NCBI GenBank assembly: GCA_004211885.1
Contig: SHBV01000032.1
Coordinates: 1-32,179 of the forward strand
Origin: Verrucomicrobiaceae bacterium
Lineage (GTDB): Bacteria; Verrucomicrobiota; Verrucomicrobiia; Verrucomicrobiales; DEV007
DNA length: 32,179 bases
Direction of reading: 5' to 3'
Under the pieces are notes generated by a model. The model was not told where the DNA came from, did no database searches, and saw nothing but the letters and a program-made list of their open reading frames with translations. Below, piece after piece: positions 1-9,200 of the stretch. The translations under genes were made by a program, and so were the position numbers. The first letter of the stretch is position 1, and each line of letters begins with the position of its first letter.

Positions 1-1
1 T

Positions 2-235
2 GGCCAGGCAGGTAGCGGCGATCCGGGCCTTGTCGATCTTGAGGAACAAGATTATCACCTCAAAGCAGACAGTCCATTACGGGGTAAAGCGATCAACTTA
101 AGCGAGTTCTATAAATTGGACTTCGACGGTCGCCCATTGCCTAAGACCGGTAATTGGGATATTGGTGCGATTCAATACAACACGACCAAGCCGACCAAAG
201 CATTGCAACCGAAACGGCGACGTCCTTATCCTTGA
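2..235 (+). CDS. C-terminal fragment of a probable parallel beta-helix / choice-of-anchor-Q type exported protein
   Basis: An open frame enters from the left edge and ends at TGA 233-235, giving 77 visible residues. The visible part contains a D-S-P-L-R-G-K-A-I-N stretch, then D-F-D-G-R-P-L-P and, near the end, W-D-I-G-A-I-Q-Y. The order 'aligned Asp-Gly-Arg-Pro followed by Asp-Ile-Gly-Ala-x-x-Tyr' is the usual C-terminal signature of right-handed parallel beta-helix proteins, many of which are exported polysaccharide lyases or hydrolases. After it comes a short basic tail rich in Lys, Arg and Pro. The N-terminal catalytic part lies outside the window, so substrate and reaction cannot be given. 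GC is about 50% by hand count (121 of 240 bases at 1-240), higher than in the genes that follow. Confidence 0.6.
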   Translation, partial: GQAGSGDPGLVDLEEQDYHLKADSPLRGKAINLSEFYKLDFDGRPLPKTGNWDIGAIQYNTTKPTKALQPKRRRPYP

Positions 236-388
236 GTAACCCGCAAATGTGGTCATTGGAACGTACTCGCTATTTCAGCGCCTACCCTTCCTCCTTTTCC
301 CTCTCACCCACTCAATCATCTCAGGTAAATCATCAACTACGTTGAGACCAAGTTCTTAAAGTATACTTAGGCAAGAAGGATTGGAATA

Positions 389-1633
389 TTAACCAAATAA
401 CTTCCCAAAAGTTTTAAAAGCGAGGACGAGTGTCACTATTAAACCCATAGTAACTGACAATAGCATCCATTTAGATATTCGTGGCTTTTGGTGATCTCTT
501 TGATTAATTTTGATTCCTAAGAATAAAAGAGCCAATGCTAGTGTAGGCCCTCCCAAAATCGTAGATGCTTGCGCGATTATAATGGGGTCTATGCTATTTT
601 TTGAATCTGGATCTGTAATAGCAAAAAAGGCTCCGAAGAGACCTGCCAGCAAAGCTGATGCGGTGCAGTGCTTTGACCATTTGGAATCGATTCTATTTCC
701 TTTCCCGAAACCGTCTGCAAGAAGGCGTCCTCCAATCATTGCGTTAATTAGAAAAGAGCTGAGGGCCCCAGCGAAAATGCCGATAGTGAAGATTATGCCC
801 GCCCAACTTCCAAAAAGGTTCTCCATTTGAATGGCTACATCAGTTACAGTTTCGAGTTTGATGGATTTTCCTGCCAATGTAGAGGCGGCGGTCAGCATTA
901 TGACGAGCGTTATCAGCCCAAGTGTTGTGATGCCAATTACTGTGTCCACAAAAGTTTCTTTGACGTTATTAGACCTCCAGCCACGGTCTCTTACTAGGTA
1001 TGCTTGATAAAAGGCGCCAGCAATTGAGAACGTAGTAGCCATAAGTGCAAATACAGACAATGGATCTTTATTTTCCGGGAGGCTCGGTTTGAGTCCTTTT
1101 ATTGACTCAATTAAAGAAGGTTTACTGACGATGCAGTTAAATATGAAAGCAATAACCATGAGTCCGACTAAGACTTTCATCAATTTTTCAACTGGCTTGT
1201 ATAAAGATTTTGATCGGTAAACGACTAATAACAAAAAAGAATTCAGCGCAATTAAAGCCGTAGTTGGGAGGTGATTTCGTATAAATACTGAGTGATGATT
1301 GTCACTGTATGGAGCTATTGCTTTAAAAATAGCCATGTTGTTTGATGTTTGAAATCCGGCAGCTATCAGGAAAACTGTTAAGCCAACAAATATTGCGGCA
1401 ACCCGGCCAAAGCTCTTTGCGATTTCGTCACAAGGTGTTCCTTTCATGAATATCCCTAACCTTGCAGAAAGAGCTGAGCTTCCGATCATTAAGAGTACTG
1501 CAAGTACAATGACCCATGTCATTGAATAACCGAAATCTGCACCTGTCTTTGATGCGGAAAGGATACTCCCTGGCCCGCAGACAACTGCCGCTACAATAAT
1601 CGCGGGTCCAATGCTTTGAAGGCGCTTATTCAT
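389..1633 (-). CDS. Nramp-fold (LeuT-like) membrane transporter lacking canonical metal-ligand motifs
   Basis: A hydrophobic protein of 414 residues with about 11 predicted membrane segments. The N-terminal region (G-P-G-S at 20-23, then A-D-F-G-Y about residues 32-36, then S-A-R-L-G at 56-60) aligns with the first two helices of Nramp/MntH transporters. The Asp-Pro-Gly-Asn motif of TM1 is not present; Gly-Pro-Gly-Ser is at the nearest corresponding place, and no Met-Pro-His-Asn-like TM6 motif is visible. Classical Mn/Fe transport is therefore doubtful. I chose ATG 1633-1631; an in-frame TTG lies directly upstream. It is the last gene of the minus-strand amino-sugar operon, 13 bases after nagA, which suggests transport linked to that pathway. 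Family placement is fairly secure, the substrate is unknown. Confidence 0.7.
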   Translation of the reverse strand: MNKRLQSIGPAIIVAAVVCGPGSILSASKTGADFGYSMTWVIVLAVLLMIGSSALSARLGIFMKGTPCDEIAKSFGRVAAIFVGLTVFLIAAGFQTSNNMAIFKAIAPYSDNHHSVFIRNHLPTTALIALNSFLLLVVYRSKSLYKPVEKLMKVLVGLMVIAFIFNCIVSKPSLIESIKGLKPSLPENKDPLSVFALMATTFSIAGAFYQAYLVRDRGWRSNNVKETFVDTVIGITTLGLITLVIMLTAASTLAGKSIKLETVTDVAIQMENLFGSWAGIIFTIGIFAGALSSFLINAMIGGRLLADGFGKGNRIDSKWSKHCTASALLAGLFGAFFAITDPDSKNSIDPIIIAQASTILGGPTLALALLFLGIKINQRDHQKPRISKWMLLSVTMGLIVTLVLAFKTFGKLFG

Positions 1634-1646
1634 CAATCAAATTTTT

Positions 1647-2555
1647 CTAGTATTGAACAGCCGCACGTGGGTTGATCTGTGTGATTTGTTTTATCTGTGT
1701 ATCATTCATATTTAAATGATTTTTAAGATTATCTATAATCTTTGGCGCAGTCAGTGTGGACCCAATTAAATGGGACCTGTCTGGCGACATGGCGATCCCG
1801 TCTTTTTCAATGAGGATATCCCAATTACCTAGAGTATATTTTCCAGGTTTCATTTTCGCTGCTGATATAGAGTCAGTCACGGCAATGGCATTTTCAGTGG
1901 GGATAATTTTTAAATAATTATTAAGTGCATGGAAAGGTATGTGGATTCCATCGGCGATAAATGTTATCCATATGCGGTCGCTAATTTCTAATATTCTTTG
2001 AATGATATTGTCATGACGCTCCAAAGTCATTGGACAACCATTGCCGAGGTGAGTGAACATAGTCAGTCCATTTTCAATTGCTTCCGCCATTTCATCTTGG
2101 GTAGGATTGCAGTGGCCTGCTGAAACAGTGATGTTTAATTCTTTGAGCATTGACGTCACTCGGTAATTTGGATCTCTTTCAGGTGCTAATGTGACCAGCT
2201 TTGTGAGTCCCTGAGCAGAATCTAGGAGTCGTTTAGCATCATCAATGTTGCCCATTATTGCATAGTCGGGTGGATGCGCACCAATGTAGCCAGGGGACTC
2301 GTTCAGGAACGGACCCTCAATATGAAATCCCGCGATCATTTTTTCGCACACGGGGTCTAAACTCCTAAATTTGTTAATGGTAGTCATTCTTTGGCACATG
2401 GAATCGATGGAATCGGTGATTACCGTGGCCAGTATATGTTCGACTCCGTCATTTTTCAGAGCTAGGCATGCAAGATGAAGAGATTCTTCGGTCAATGAAT
2501 CGGAGTTGAAGTCCGCTCCTGCATAACCATTGATCTGAAGATCATAAAAGTTCAC
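1647..2555 (-). CDS. nagA: N-acetylglucosamine-6-phosphate deacetylase, compact form
   Basis: Predicted cytoplasmic amidohydrolase-fold enzyme that removes acetate from GlcNAc-6-phosphate to give glucosamine-6-phosphate. Visible motifs: D-x-Q-I-N-G near the start (residues 5-10), H-I-E-G-P-F with metal-ligand Glu80, A-G-H with His148, T-H-L-G-N-G with His169, D-G-I-H with His205 and catalytic T-D with Asp228. At 302 residues it is about 80 shorter than typical NagA (around 380). It begins at what is normally residue 45-50, so most of the N-terminal beta-sandwich is absent. The start is GTG, overlapping the stop of the upstream oxidoreductase gene by four bases (GTGA), which fixes the short N-terminus and implies translational coupling. 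The product feeds NagB, encoded upstream in the same operon. Confidence 0.85.
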   Translation of the reverse strand: MNFYDLQINGYAGADFNSDSLTEESLHLACLALKNDGVEHILATVITDSIDSMCQRMTTINKFRSLDPVCEKMIAGFHIEGPFLNESPGYIGAHPPDYAIMGNIDDAKRLLDSAQGLTKLVTLAPERDPNYRVTSMLKELNITVSAGHCNPTQDEMAEAIENGLTMFTHLGNGCPMTLERHDNIIQRILEISDRIWITFIADGIHIPFHALNNYLKIIPTENAIAVTDSISAAKMKPGKYTLGNWDILIEKDGIAMSPDRSHLIGSTLTAPKIIDNLKNHLNMNDTQIKQITQINPRAAVQY

Positions 2556-3652
2556 TGTTTTATTCTAACTACTTGTCCGCTATTTGCAGATTTTAATGCG
2601 GCCCAACCCAATTCGGCTGTCGATGTGGAATTTTCAAAACTTAAGAAAGAGGCTTTTTCTTCTATGATGCAGTCTAAAAAATGATTTACGCATGCTCCGG
2701 TTTGATGATTGACGACGTCACCACTGTCGGGGGTCGTTGTGTCTTCAGGCCAAACTGATGAATTTGGGCATCTCGAAGGATCCAATGGATAGACCCACTT
2801 CCCATCAGTTGTTTTATTAGACCAAAATCTTATCTTATTTGGTCGGTCAAGATAACTGTCAAAAATCAAACCGCCCTCAGTCCCATGAATATTGTGGTAA
2901 GCGTCATATCCATTGGCGAGATCGACATTCCCAAAACAAAATCCTGAGGCTCCATTGTCGAAATTTACCATTATATTATAAATTGGTGCAGTCTCAAATC
3001 CTCGCGTGCTGCCCTCATTTTTTGTTGCGTAGACGGATTTCGGTTTTGCATTATTGGCGTCCATAATATTCAACATAACAGAGATTGCGTGAATGATTCC
3101 CATGCCTATCGCATCCCCCATAATTTCGGATTTTAGTTTCCAGGCTTTATTTCCGCTGATGTTAATAGGATGTCGGTAATTGACTTGTATCTGTGTAATT
3201 TCACCGAACTGCCTCTCAGTAACCATTTCGCAGATTCTTTTTTCCATGGAATCAAAATTCATTAAATAATTAACATACGTAATTAGATGTGGTTTCGATT
3301 TGGCTAACTCTAGCTGTTTTTGGTAATCCGAGTAAGATGTAGAACAGGGCTTCTCACAGAAAATGTGTTTGTCTGCATTCATTGCAGCGATGGACTGTGG
3401 TCCATGCGATGAATTAGGGCTGCACAGAAAGACCGCGTCCACTTTCGGGTTCTCCAGCATTTCAGAATAATCCTTACAGTATAGATCCTGGCTTAATCCT
3501 AGATTCAGTAAGGTCTCGCGAGCGTTTTTCTCTGACCTTTGGTGTAAGGCAATTATTTCACCATTTTCATGTTCTATAATTCTTTGCATTAGGGTCGTTC
3601 CCATCCAGCCCGCACCAACAAATCCTATTCCAATTTTAGAGTTACTTGCCAT
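2552..3652 (-). CDS. Gfo/Idh/MocA family NAD(P)-dependent oxidoreductase
   Basis: A 366-residue protein with an N-terminal Rossmann domain: the dinucleotide-binding glycine motif G-F-V-G-A-G-W-M-G sits at residues 10-18. The family signature E-K-P lies at 100-102 and supplies the conserved lysine (Lys101). His188 in G-M-G-I-I-H matches the region of the conserved catalytic histidine of the C-terminal domain. There is no signal peptide, so it is probably cytoplasmic. These enzymes oxidise or reduce a hydroxyl/keto group of sugars, inositols and related compounds, and sometimes act on glycosides or UDP-sugars. It is placed between nagB (26 bases upstream) and nagA (four-base overlap), so a role on an amino sugar or its derivative is likely, but the substrate cannot be read from the sequence. 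Confidence 0.85.
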   Translation of the reverse strand: MASNSKIGIGFVGAGWMGTTLMQRIIEHENGEIIALHQRSEKNARETLLNLGLSQDLYCKDYSEMLENPKVDAVFLCSPNSSHGPQSIAAMNADKHIFCEKPCSTSYSDYQKQLELAKSKPHLITYVNYLMNFDSMEKRICEMVTERQFGEITQIQVNYRHPINISGNKAWKLKSEIMGDAIGMGIIHAISVMLNIMDANNAKPKSVYATKNEGSTRGFETAPIYNIMVNFDNGASGFCFGNVDLANGYDAYHNIHGTEGGLIFDSYLDRPNKIRFWSNKTTDGKWVYPLDPSRCPNSSVWPEDTTTPDSGDVVNHQTGACVNHFLDCIIEEKASFLSFENSTSTAELGWAALKSANSGQVVRIKQ

Positions 3653-3678
3653 TTGATTTAAGTTTATAGCCCAAGAGT

Positions 3679-4422
3679 TTAATTAATATTGATTTTTGAA
3701 GCCGATCCGCTGTCTAAAAATAAACTGCAATCAGGATGTTTCTGAAGGATGGACGCCGGGCAAGAGGTAGTTACCTCACCTGCAATGGTCTTCGATACTG
3801 CCGAGGCTTTTCTTTTGTCTGGAACGCTACAGATTATCATTTCACTTCTCATTATTTGCGTAACAGACATTGATATGGCTTGATCGGGCACATCATCCAG
3901 AGATTCGAACCAGCCCTCACCGAGTTGCTGCTTTTGGCAGTCCTTATCAAGGTTTACAATTATATAAGGGTCGCTGGTTTCAAAGTCTGCGGGTGGATCG
4001 TTAAATGCAATATGGGAATTCTCACCTATACCTATAAATGCAGCGTTGATCTGAATATCATTGATTATTCGGTCTAAACGCAGGCATTCGTTTTCAGGAT
4101 TTTGATCAGCATTAATGAAGTGAAACGCCTTGATTGGTACGGGTAATTTAGAAACGAAACGCTTCCAGAGGTAGAGCCTAAAGGATGCGGAATGATCTAT
4201 TGGAATGCCAATGTATTCGTCCAGATGAAATCCTGTAACTTTAGTCCAGTCGATCCCGTTTTCTTTAGTGAGATGATTTAGCATCTCAAACTGAGATGCT
4301 CCAGTGGCTACAATGATATTAGCTTCTCCTTGCGATGAAATGCTTTCTCTGATTTTTTGAGCTCCTATCTTGGCAGCTTCTTTTCCGAGATCGTTTTTGC
4401 TGGTTGATTTATGGATATTCAT
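3679..4422 (-). CDS. nagB: Glucosamine-6-phosphate deaminase/isomerase
   Basis: Predicted cytoplasmic enzyme converting glucosamine-6-phosphate to fructose-6-phosphate plus ammonia. At 247 residues it has the usual family length. Recognisable motifs are F-H-L-D-E-Y (residues 65-70, matching the D-E-Y proton-transfer motif), G-I-G-E-N-S-H-I-A-F-N-D-P (131-143, containing catalytic His137) and V-P-D-Q-A-I-S-M-S-V (the V-P-x-x-A-x-T/S-x-x-V motif). Compared with E. coli NagB, the Asp two residues before the catalytic His is Asn135, and the Glu five residues after it is Asp142; related PVC and Bacteroidetes proteins often have G-E-N-G-H, so this may be a clade trait. The start is ATG, 19 bases after the SGNH hydrolase gene. 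A 6-phosphogluconolactonase is the main alternative, but the D-E-Y motif argues for deaminase. Confidence 0.82.
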   Translation of the reverse strand: MNIHKSTSKNDLGKEAAKIGAQKIRESISSQGEANIIVATGASQFEMLNHLTKENGIDWTKVTGFHLDEYIGIPIDHSASFRLYLWKRFVSKLPVPIKAFHFINADQNPENECLRLDRIINDIQINAAFIGIGENSHIAFNDPPADFETSDPYIIVNLDKDCQKQQLGEGWFESLDDVPDQAISMSVTQIMRSEMIICSVPDKRKASAVSKTIAGEVTTSCPASILQKHPDCSLFLDSGSASKININ

Positions 4423-4441
4423 TTATTGGCAAGATCGATAA

Positions 4442-5203
4442 TTACAGATCAAAATAGTTTGAGACAATGTCAATCCAGGTATTTGCCATTAACGCATGAC
4501 CAGCTACGGATGGATGCACGCCATCACCTGCCCAATATTCCGGTTCGGTGCCCGAAGCGACGGCGTCATCAAACATTTTCTGAAATGGTACAAATATGGT
4601 TTCGAATTTATTTGAGACCCTCTTCGAGGCGGCTCTTCTTTTGTCGAATTCCGGGAACCAGGAATCATTTATTGCGCCGCATCGCAGGACAAATGGTTCG
4701 CATATAATAATTAGTGTATTAGGGAGTTTTTCCTTAGTCCTTTTAATCAGTTCCGAGTATTGCATTTCATAATCCTGAACAGTTCCCTGGTAATTTCCAT
4801 TTAGCTTGTGCCAAATATCATTCACTCCAATTAATATACTCAGTATGTTCGGTTTAAGGTTGAGGCAATCCTTTTCCCATCTCGCGGCGAGGTCAGGGAC
4901 TTTATTGCCGCTGATACCACGATTATAAATTTTAAGTTTTTCCTGAGGAAGCTTAGTCAGGATTTGGCCGGCAATTACATGAGGATAGCCTCTACCAAGC
5001 ATTGCCGGATGGTTGGCTCGATTTTCTGTTCTTCGATCACGTCCCGCATCTGTAATTGAATCTCCTTGGAAAAGTACAGTGGAGCCTTTTGCTATTTTTC
5101 TTGGATTTGCTGCCGGGGTTTTTGATAAGAATGAGAGGTAAGCTCCAGAAACTATTGAGTTTTTTAAGACTGAACGCCGTTTGATTGAGAATTCTGATTT
5201 CAT
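4442..5203 (-). CDS. Exported SGNH/GDSL hydrolase (probable carbohydrate esterase)
   Basis: A 253-residue SGNH-family hydrolase with all diagnostic blocks: G-D-S at 47-49 with nucleophile Ser49, a block II glycine in N-R-G-I-S-G-N, block III G-V-N-D, and D-G-V-H-P with Asp227 and His230. The N-terminus carries K-R-R-S-V-L-K-N (8-15) followed by a short hydrophobic stretch and an Ala-rich site, resembling a twin-arginine signal, so a periplasmic or outer location is likely. Such enzymes typically remove acetyl or other acyl esters from glycans or lipids. It is the first gene of the minus-strand operon that continues with nagB, the Gfo/Idh oxidoreductase, nagA and the Nramp-like transporter, suggesting de-esterification of an amino-sugar-containing substrate. 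Confidence 0.8.
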   Translation of the reverse strand: MKSEFSIKRRSVLKNSIVSGAYLSFLSKTPAANPRKIAKGSTVLFQGDSITDAGRDRRTENRANHPAMLGRGYPHVIAGQILTKLPQEKLKIYNRGISGNKVPDLAARWEKDCLNLKPNILSILIGVNDIWHKLNGNYQGTVQDYEMQYSELIKRTKEKLPNTLIIICEPFVLRCGAINDSWFPEFDKRRAASKRVSNKFETIFVPFQKMFDDAVASGTEPEYWAGDGVHPSVAGHALMANTWIDIVSNYFDL

Positions 5204-5355
5204 AATGAATAAATTCGAGAGTATTATTTCCGCTCACTGATTGCAATGATTCTGATTTTTTCAGGATGTTCTTTATTTAAAATAAAATTGATAATAAAAC
5301 TTATCTTGAAATTTTGTATTTAAAGCAAAGAGAATAAGCTAAGCCGTTACATTTG
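5204..5355. promoter_or_regulatory. Divergent intergenic region between amino-sugar operon and SGNH-like/heme protein operon
   Basis: An AT-rich spacer separating two divergent start codons must hold the promoters of both operons. An AT-rich inverted repeat (TTTATT-TAA-AATAAA, 5272-5286) lies near its middle and could be an operator, but its low complexity makes this weak. No convincing pair of -35 and -10 hexamers with 16-18 base spacing was found in either direction, and no strong Shine-Dalgarno sequence precedes either start. Confidence 0.35.
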
Positions 5356-6255
5356 ATGAAGACTCTATTTATTTTAGTATTAATTTATTTCAGCGCGGGT
5401 TTTACAACTGCAATTGAATTTAAGAATGAGGAAAAAGTCGTACTGCTTGGAAATACATTTATTGAAAGAGATGTTAACTTTGGCCATATTGAAACTCACC
5501 TTGCTCTTGCCCTTTCTGAAAAGAGACCAACATTCAGAAATTTAGGTTGGAGTGGAGATACGGTTTATTGTCATGCGCGTTCCTATTTCGGGCCGCCGCA
5601 GGAAGGTTTTGCTCGACTTAAAAAGCATATTCAGTTCTTAAAGCCTACTCTAGTATTGATGTGTTATGGGGCAGTGTCCTCATTTGAGGGAGAGCCTGGG
5701 CTAGGTTCTTTCCTTGAGGGATACAAGAGGCTGATGGCGATGATAAGATCGACTTCCGGCGCTAGGATTGTTCTTGTGTCTCCTCCTCCCTGTGAAACCC
5801 TTGGGTTTCCTCTACCTAACATGGAACCGCAAAATAAAAGATTGGCTCTTTATAGTGAGGCAATTAAAAAATTAGCTGCCGAGGAAAACTGTAATTTCGT
5901 TAATTTATTCGAGGCTCTCGGAGCAGGTAAAAAAAGATTAATTCCTCCGGTCACCATCAATGGCTTACATTTCAGTGAGCAGGGATATAAAAAAGTAGCA
6001 GTAGCTTTAGGTGATGGATTGAAAGTTAAGGGTCCCAATGTTGATTTGCCTAACAAGGAAAAATTGAGGAAAATAGTTATGGAGAAAAATAAATTATTTT
6101 TTAACCGTTGGAGGCCTCAAAATGAAACTTACCTGCACGGATTCAGAAAGCATGAGCAGGGTAATAATGCAAAGGAGATTCCGCAATTTGATCCTCTAGT
6201 TGCCAACAAGGATAAAAAAATTCAAGAAATTGCACTTAGCCTTTCCGCTAAATGA
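5356..6255 (+). CDS. Exported SGNH-hydrolase-like protein with degenerate catalytic motifs
   Basis: A 299-residue protein with a Sec-type signal (hydrophobic residues 4-19). The fold-level match to SGNH hydrolases is visible: block I is G-N-T (32-34) where G-D-S is expected, block II G-W-S-G-D-T is well kept, block III is C-Y-G-A-V-S-S-F without the expected Asn, and the final block is N-G-L-H (202-205) with Asn in place of the catalytic Asp; His205 is retained. Its C-terminal tail contains N-R-W-R-P-Q-N-E-T-Y and F-R-K-H-E-Q-G, recurrent in PVC relatives. The start is ATG 5356; an in-frame TTG lies one codon upstream. The stop overlaps the start of the next gene by four bases (ATGA), so it is translationally coupled to the heme protein. 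It may bind rather than hydrolyse a ligand, or use altered chemistry. Confidence 0.72.
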   Translation: MKTLFILVLIYFSAGFTTAIEFKNEEKVVLLGNTFIERDVNFGHIETHLALALSEKRPTFRNLGWSGDTVYCHARSYFGPPQEGFARLKKHIQFLKPTLVLMCYGAVSSFEGEPGLGSFLEGYKRLMAMIRSTSGARIVLVSPPPCETLGFPLPNMEPQNKRLALYSEAIKKLAAEENCNFVNLFEALGAGKKRLIPPVTINGLHFSEQGYKKVAVALGDGLKVKGPNVDLPNKEKLRKIVMEKNKLFFNRWRPQNETYLHGFRKHEQGNNAKEIPQFDPLVANKDKKIQEIALSLSAK

Positions 6256-9200
6256 AAACACTAAAATTAAGTAGTAGTAAGATGATGATGTTTTGTTTTA
6301 GAGTCATTGCTGTCGGTTTCGTTGCATTGTCAGGTAATGCCTTTGCACAGAGGAACCTTCCTCTCGATGCTATTCCAAAGCCTGATCCGAGTGAGCAGAT
6401 TAAAACATTTGTTCTTGATGAAGGCCTTGAGATTAACTTGTTTGCTTCCGATCCAATGATCGCTAAACCGATCGGTATGAACTGGGATGAGAAGGGAAGG
6501 CTCTGGGTGGTAAGTAGTCGTCTCTATCCTCACATTAAGCCTGGCCAACGGTCCGATGATAAGGTTGTGGTTTTAGAGGATTTGAATGGGGATGGAGTCG
6601 CCGACAAATCTACTGACTTTGCAAAGGATCTTTTAATTCCTACTGGAATTATGCCTGGGGATGGAGGTGTTTATGTTGCGAATTCAACTGAGATTCTTTT
6701 TTTAAGAGATCTTGATGGTGATCTTAAAGAAGATCAAAGGCGTGTAGTCCTGAGCGGGTTTGGTACTGAGGATACGCATCATATTATCCATGCCTTTAGA
6801 GGTGGGCCAGAAGGAATGATGTATTTTAACCAATCGATATACATTCATTCTCATGTTGAAACCCCTCATGGAGTAAGAAGACTCATGGCTGGAGGTATTT
6901 GGCATTACCGGCCTGAAACTGGGGAATTGGAAGTCTTTTCTAGAGGATTCGTTAATAGTTGGGGGCATATTTTTGATAGGTATGGACAAAGTTTCGCAAC
7001 TGATGGTGCTTACGGTGAGGGCATCAATTATGTCTTTCCCGGGAGCGTCTTTGTAACGGCTTATAATGCTAAAAGAATTATGAGAGGGCTGAATCCCGGC
7101 CAGCCCAAGCATTGTGGACTTGAAATAGTTAATTCTAGTCATTTTCCCGATGAGTGGCAGGGAAATTTGATTACCAATGACTTTAGGGGTCACCGAGTTA
7201 ATAGGTTCGTTATGAGTGAAAGCGGCAGTGGATACGTTTCACGTCAGGCTCCTGATTTGATCAGGACAACTCACAAGTCTTTTCGGCCCATTGATGTGAA
7301 AGTAGGACCAGACGGTGCATTGTATATAGCAGATTGGTATAACCCTATTATTCAGCATGGGGAAGTTGACTTTAGAGATCCTCGAAGAGATCAAGTTCAC
7401 GGGCGTATTTGGAGGATAACTTATAAGGGCCGAAAGCTTTCTCAAAACCCGAAATTTGAAGATCAAGGAATCCGTGCAGTAGTTAATCACTTAAAATCCC
7501 CTGATTCGTACACGAGGCACTTTGCAAAAAGAAATTTACGGTTAAGGAAAAAGTCAGAAGTCATTAGAGAATTGAAGTTTTTGGAGGGCTCTGAAGGAAT
7601 CACCGAAGAAGACCGGCTGGAAATTCTTTGGGCTAACCAAGCTGTTAATGAACTTGATGAGCCTCTTTTGAAAAAACTCTTAGTTTCCAAAGATCATCGG
7701 ATCCGAGCCGCTGCGGTTAGAGTGTTGTACCACTGGAGTGACCGGCTTGAAGATCACATGGATTTCTTGGATCAGACGGTCATTGATGATCATCCTCGCG
7801 TTCGGCTTGAGGCTATTTCAGCGTTACGTCAAGTAGGTACAGTCCAATCATTTAAGGCTATTCTTAAGGCATTCACAAAAGACATTGATGCTAATATTGA
7901 TTTTGCTTTATGGCTCTCGGCCCGTGAAATGGAGTCGATTTGGCTGCCTGCTCTTGAAAATGGAGAAATCAGTTTTGGGGGTAATACTTCAGCTCTTGAA
8001 TTTATACTTAAGGCAGCAGAGAAGCCTTCTGCTCTTAAATTACTGGGTCCGTCATTGACTTCTCTTGATATATCCAGTGCAGGGTTCCGAGAGCTTGTTT
8101 CGCTCTTTGCTGATATAGGGAAGACAGAAGACTTAGATTTGTTGCATTCATCTGCTTTCTATAAAGAGAGGAATAAAGAGGACAGAGATTTTGTTTTTAA
8201 GGAGTTGATTCGTGCTAATCAGCAGAGGCAGGTAAGGCCGAGTGAAATGAGAATAGCCGATTTATTGAAATTATTGGTTTCTGGAAACTCTGGTGTGGCT
8301 GAATTGTGTGGTAGTTGGAAAGTTTTTGAGGCAAGAAAAGAAATAATCCAATGGCTGAAGAATGATGAAAGAGTTGAGATTGCAGCTTCTTCATTGGCGA
8401 GTATGGCGGATAATGAAAGTAAACAAGCCCTCTTGGAGCTTGCGGAGGATGAGTCAAGAGGGATTCTTCAAAGGTCTGCCGCAGTAGGTGCGCTTACAAG
8501 ATTAGATCCTGTTAAGACTAGTGAACTTGCAGCTCAAGTTTTGGTTAAGGCGAAAACGATTCAAAGTGCTGAATTAATTTTTGAAGCATATCTTTCAAAG
8601 GAAAAATCTTCAGAGTATTTAGCGGTAGCGCTTTCCGAAAAAAAGCTGAATGCAGAAATTGCAGCTGCCGGAGTAAGGAAAAGTTTATCGAGCGGTGGAG
8701 ATACTTCTCAATTGGTAGAGGCTTTATCTAAGTCAGGGGCGCTACAACCTATAGTTAATGGTTTGTCAGATGAAGAAATGAAATCGTTGATGAGCGAAGT
8801 TCAATCGAAGGGTGATGCTGTTCGCGGGGAAAAAATATACAGGAAGAGTCAGTTACTTTGCCAGGTCTGTCATGCAATTGGAGGAGGCGGAGGGTTGATT
8901 GGACCTGATCTAGTTAGTATCGGATCAAGCGCGCCAGTAGATTACATAATTGATTCATTGCTCGAGCCTGCAAAGAAAATAAAAGAGGGCTATCACACTA
9001 CGGTGATTACCACTAAGGGAGGCGATTTGATTACTGGGGGATTGATAAGTGAAGGGGACCGGGAAATTATTTTAAGGATGGCCGATGGGAGTGAAAGAAA
9101 GATAGCAAAGGTAGCAATTAAAAAGAAAGAAATCAGTCCAATTTCGTTAATGCCTCCAGGACTCACTGCTAGTCTCCGAAAAGATGAATTCATAGATTTG

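Noticed and set aside
154..345. Small plus-strand open frame of 63 codons overlapping the end of the beta-helix gene
   Set aside because: It overlaps the real frame ending at 235, has a Ser/Thr-rich composition typical of an out-of-frame read and no recognisable domain or ribosome-binding site.
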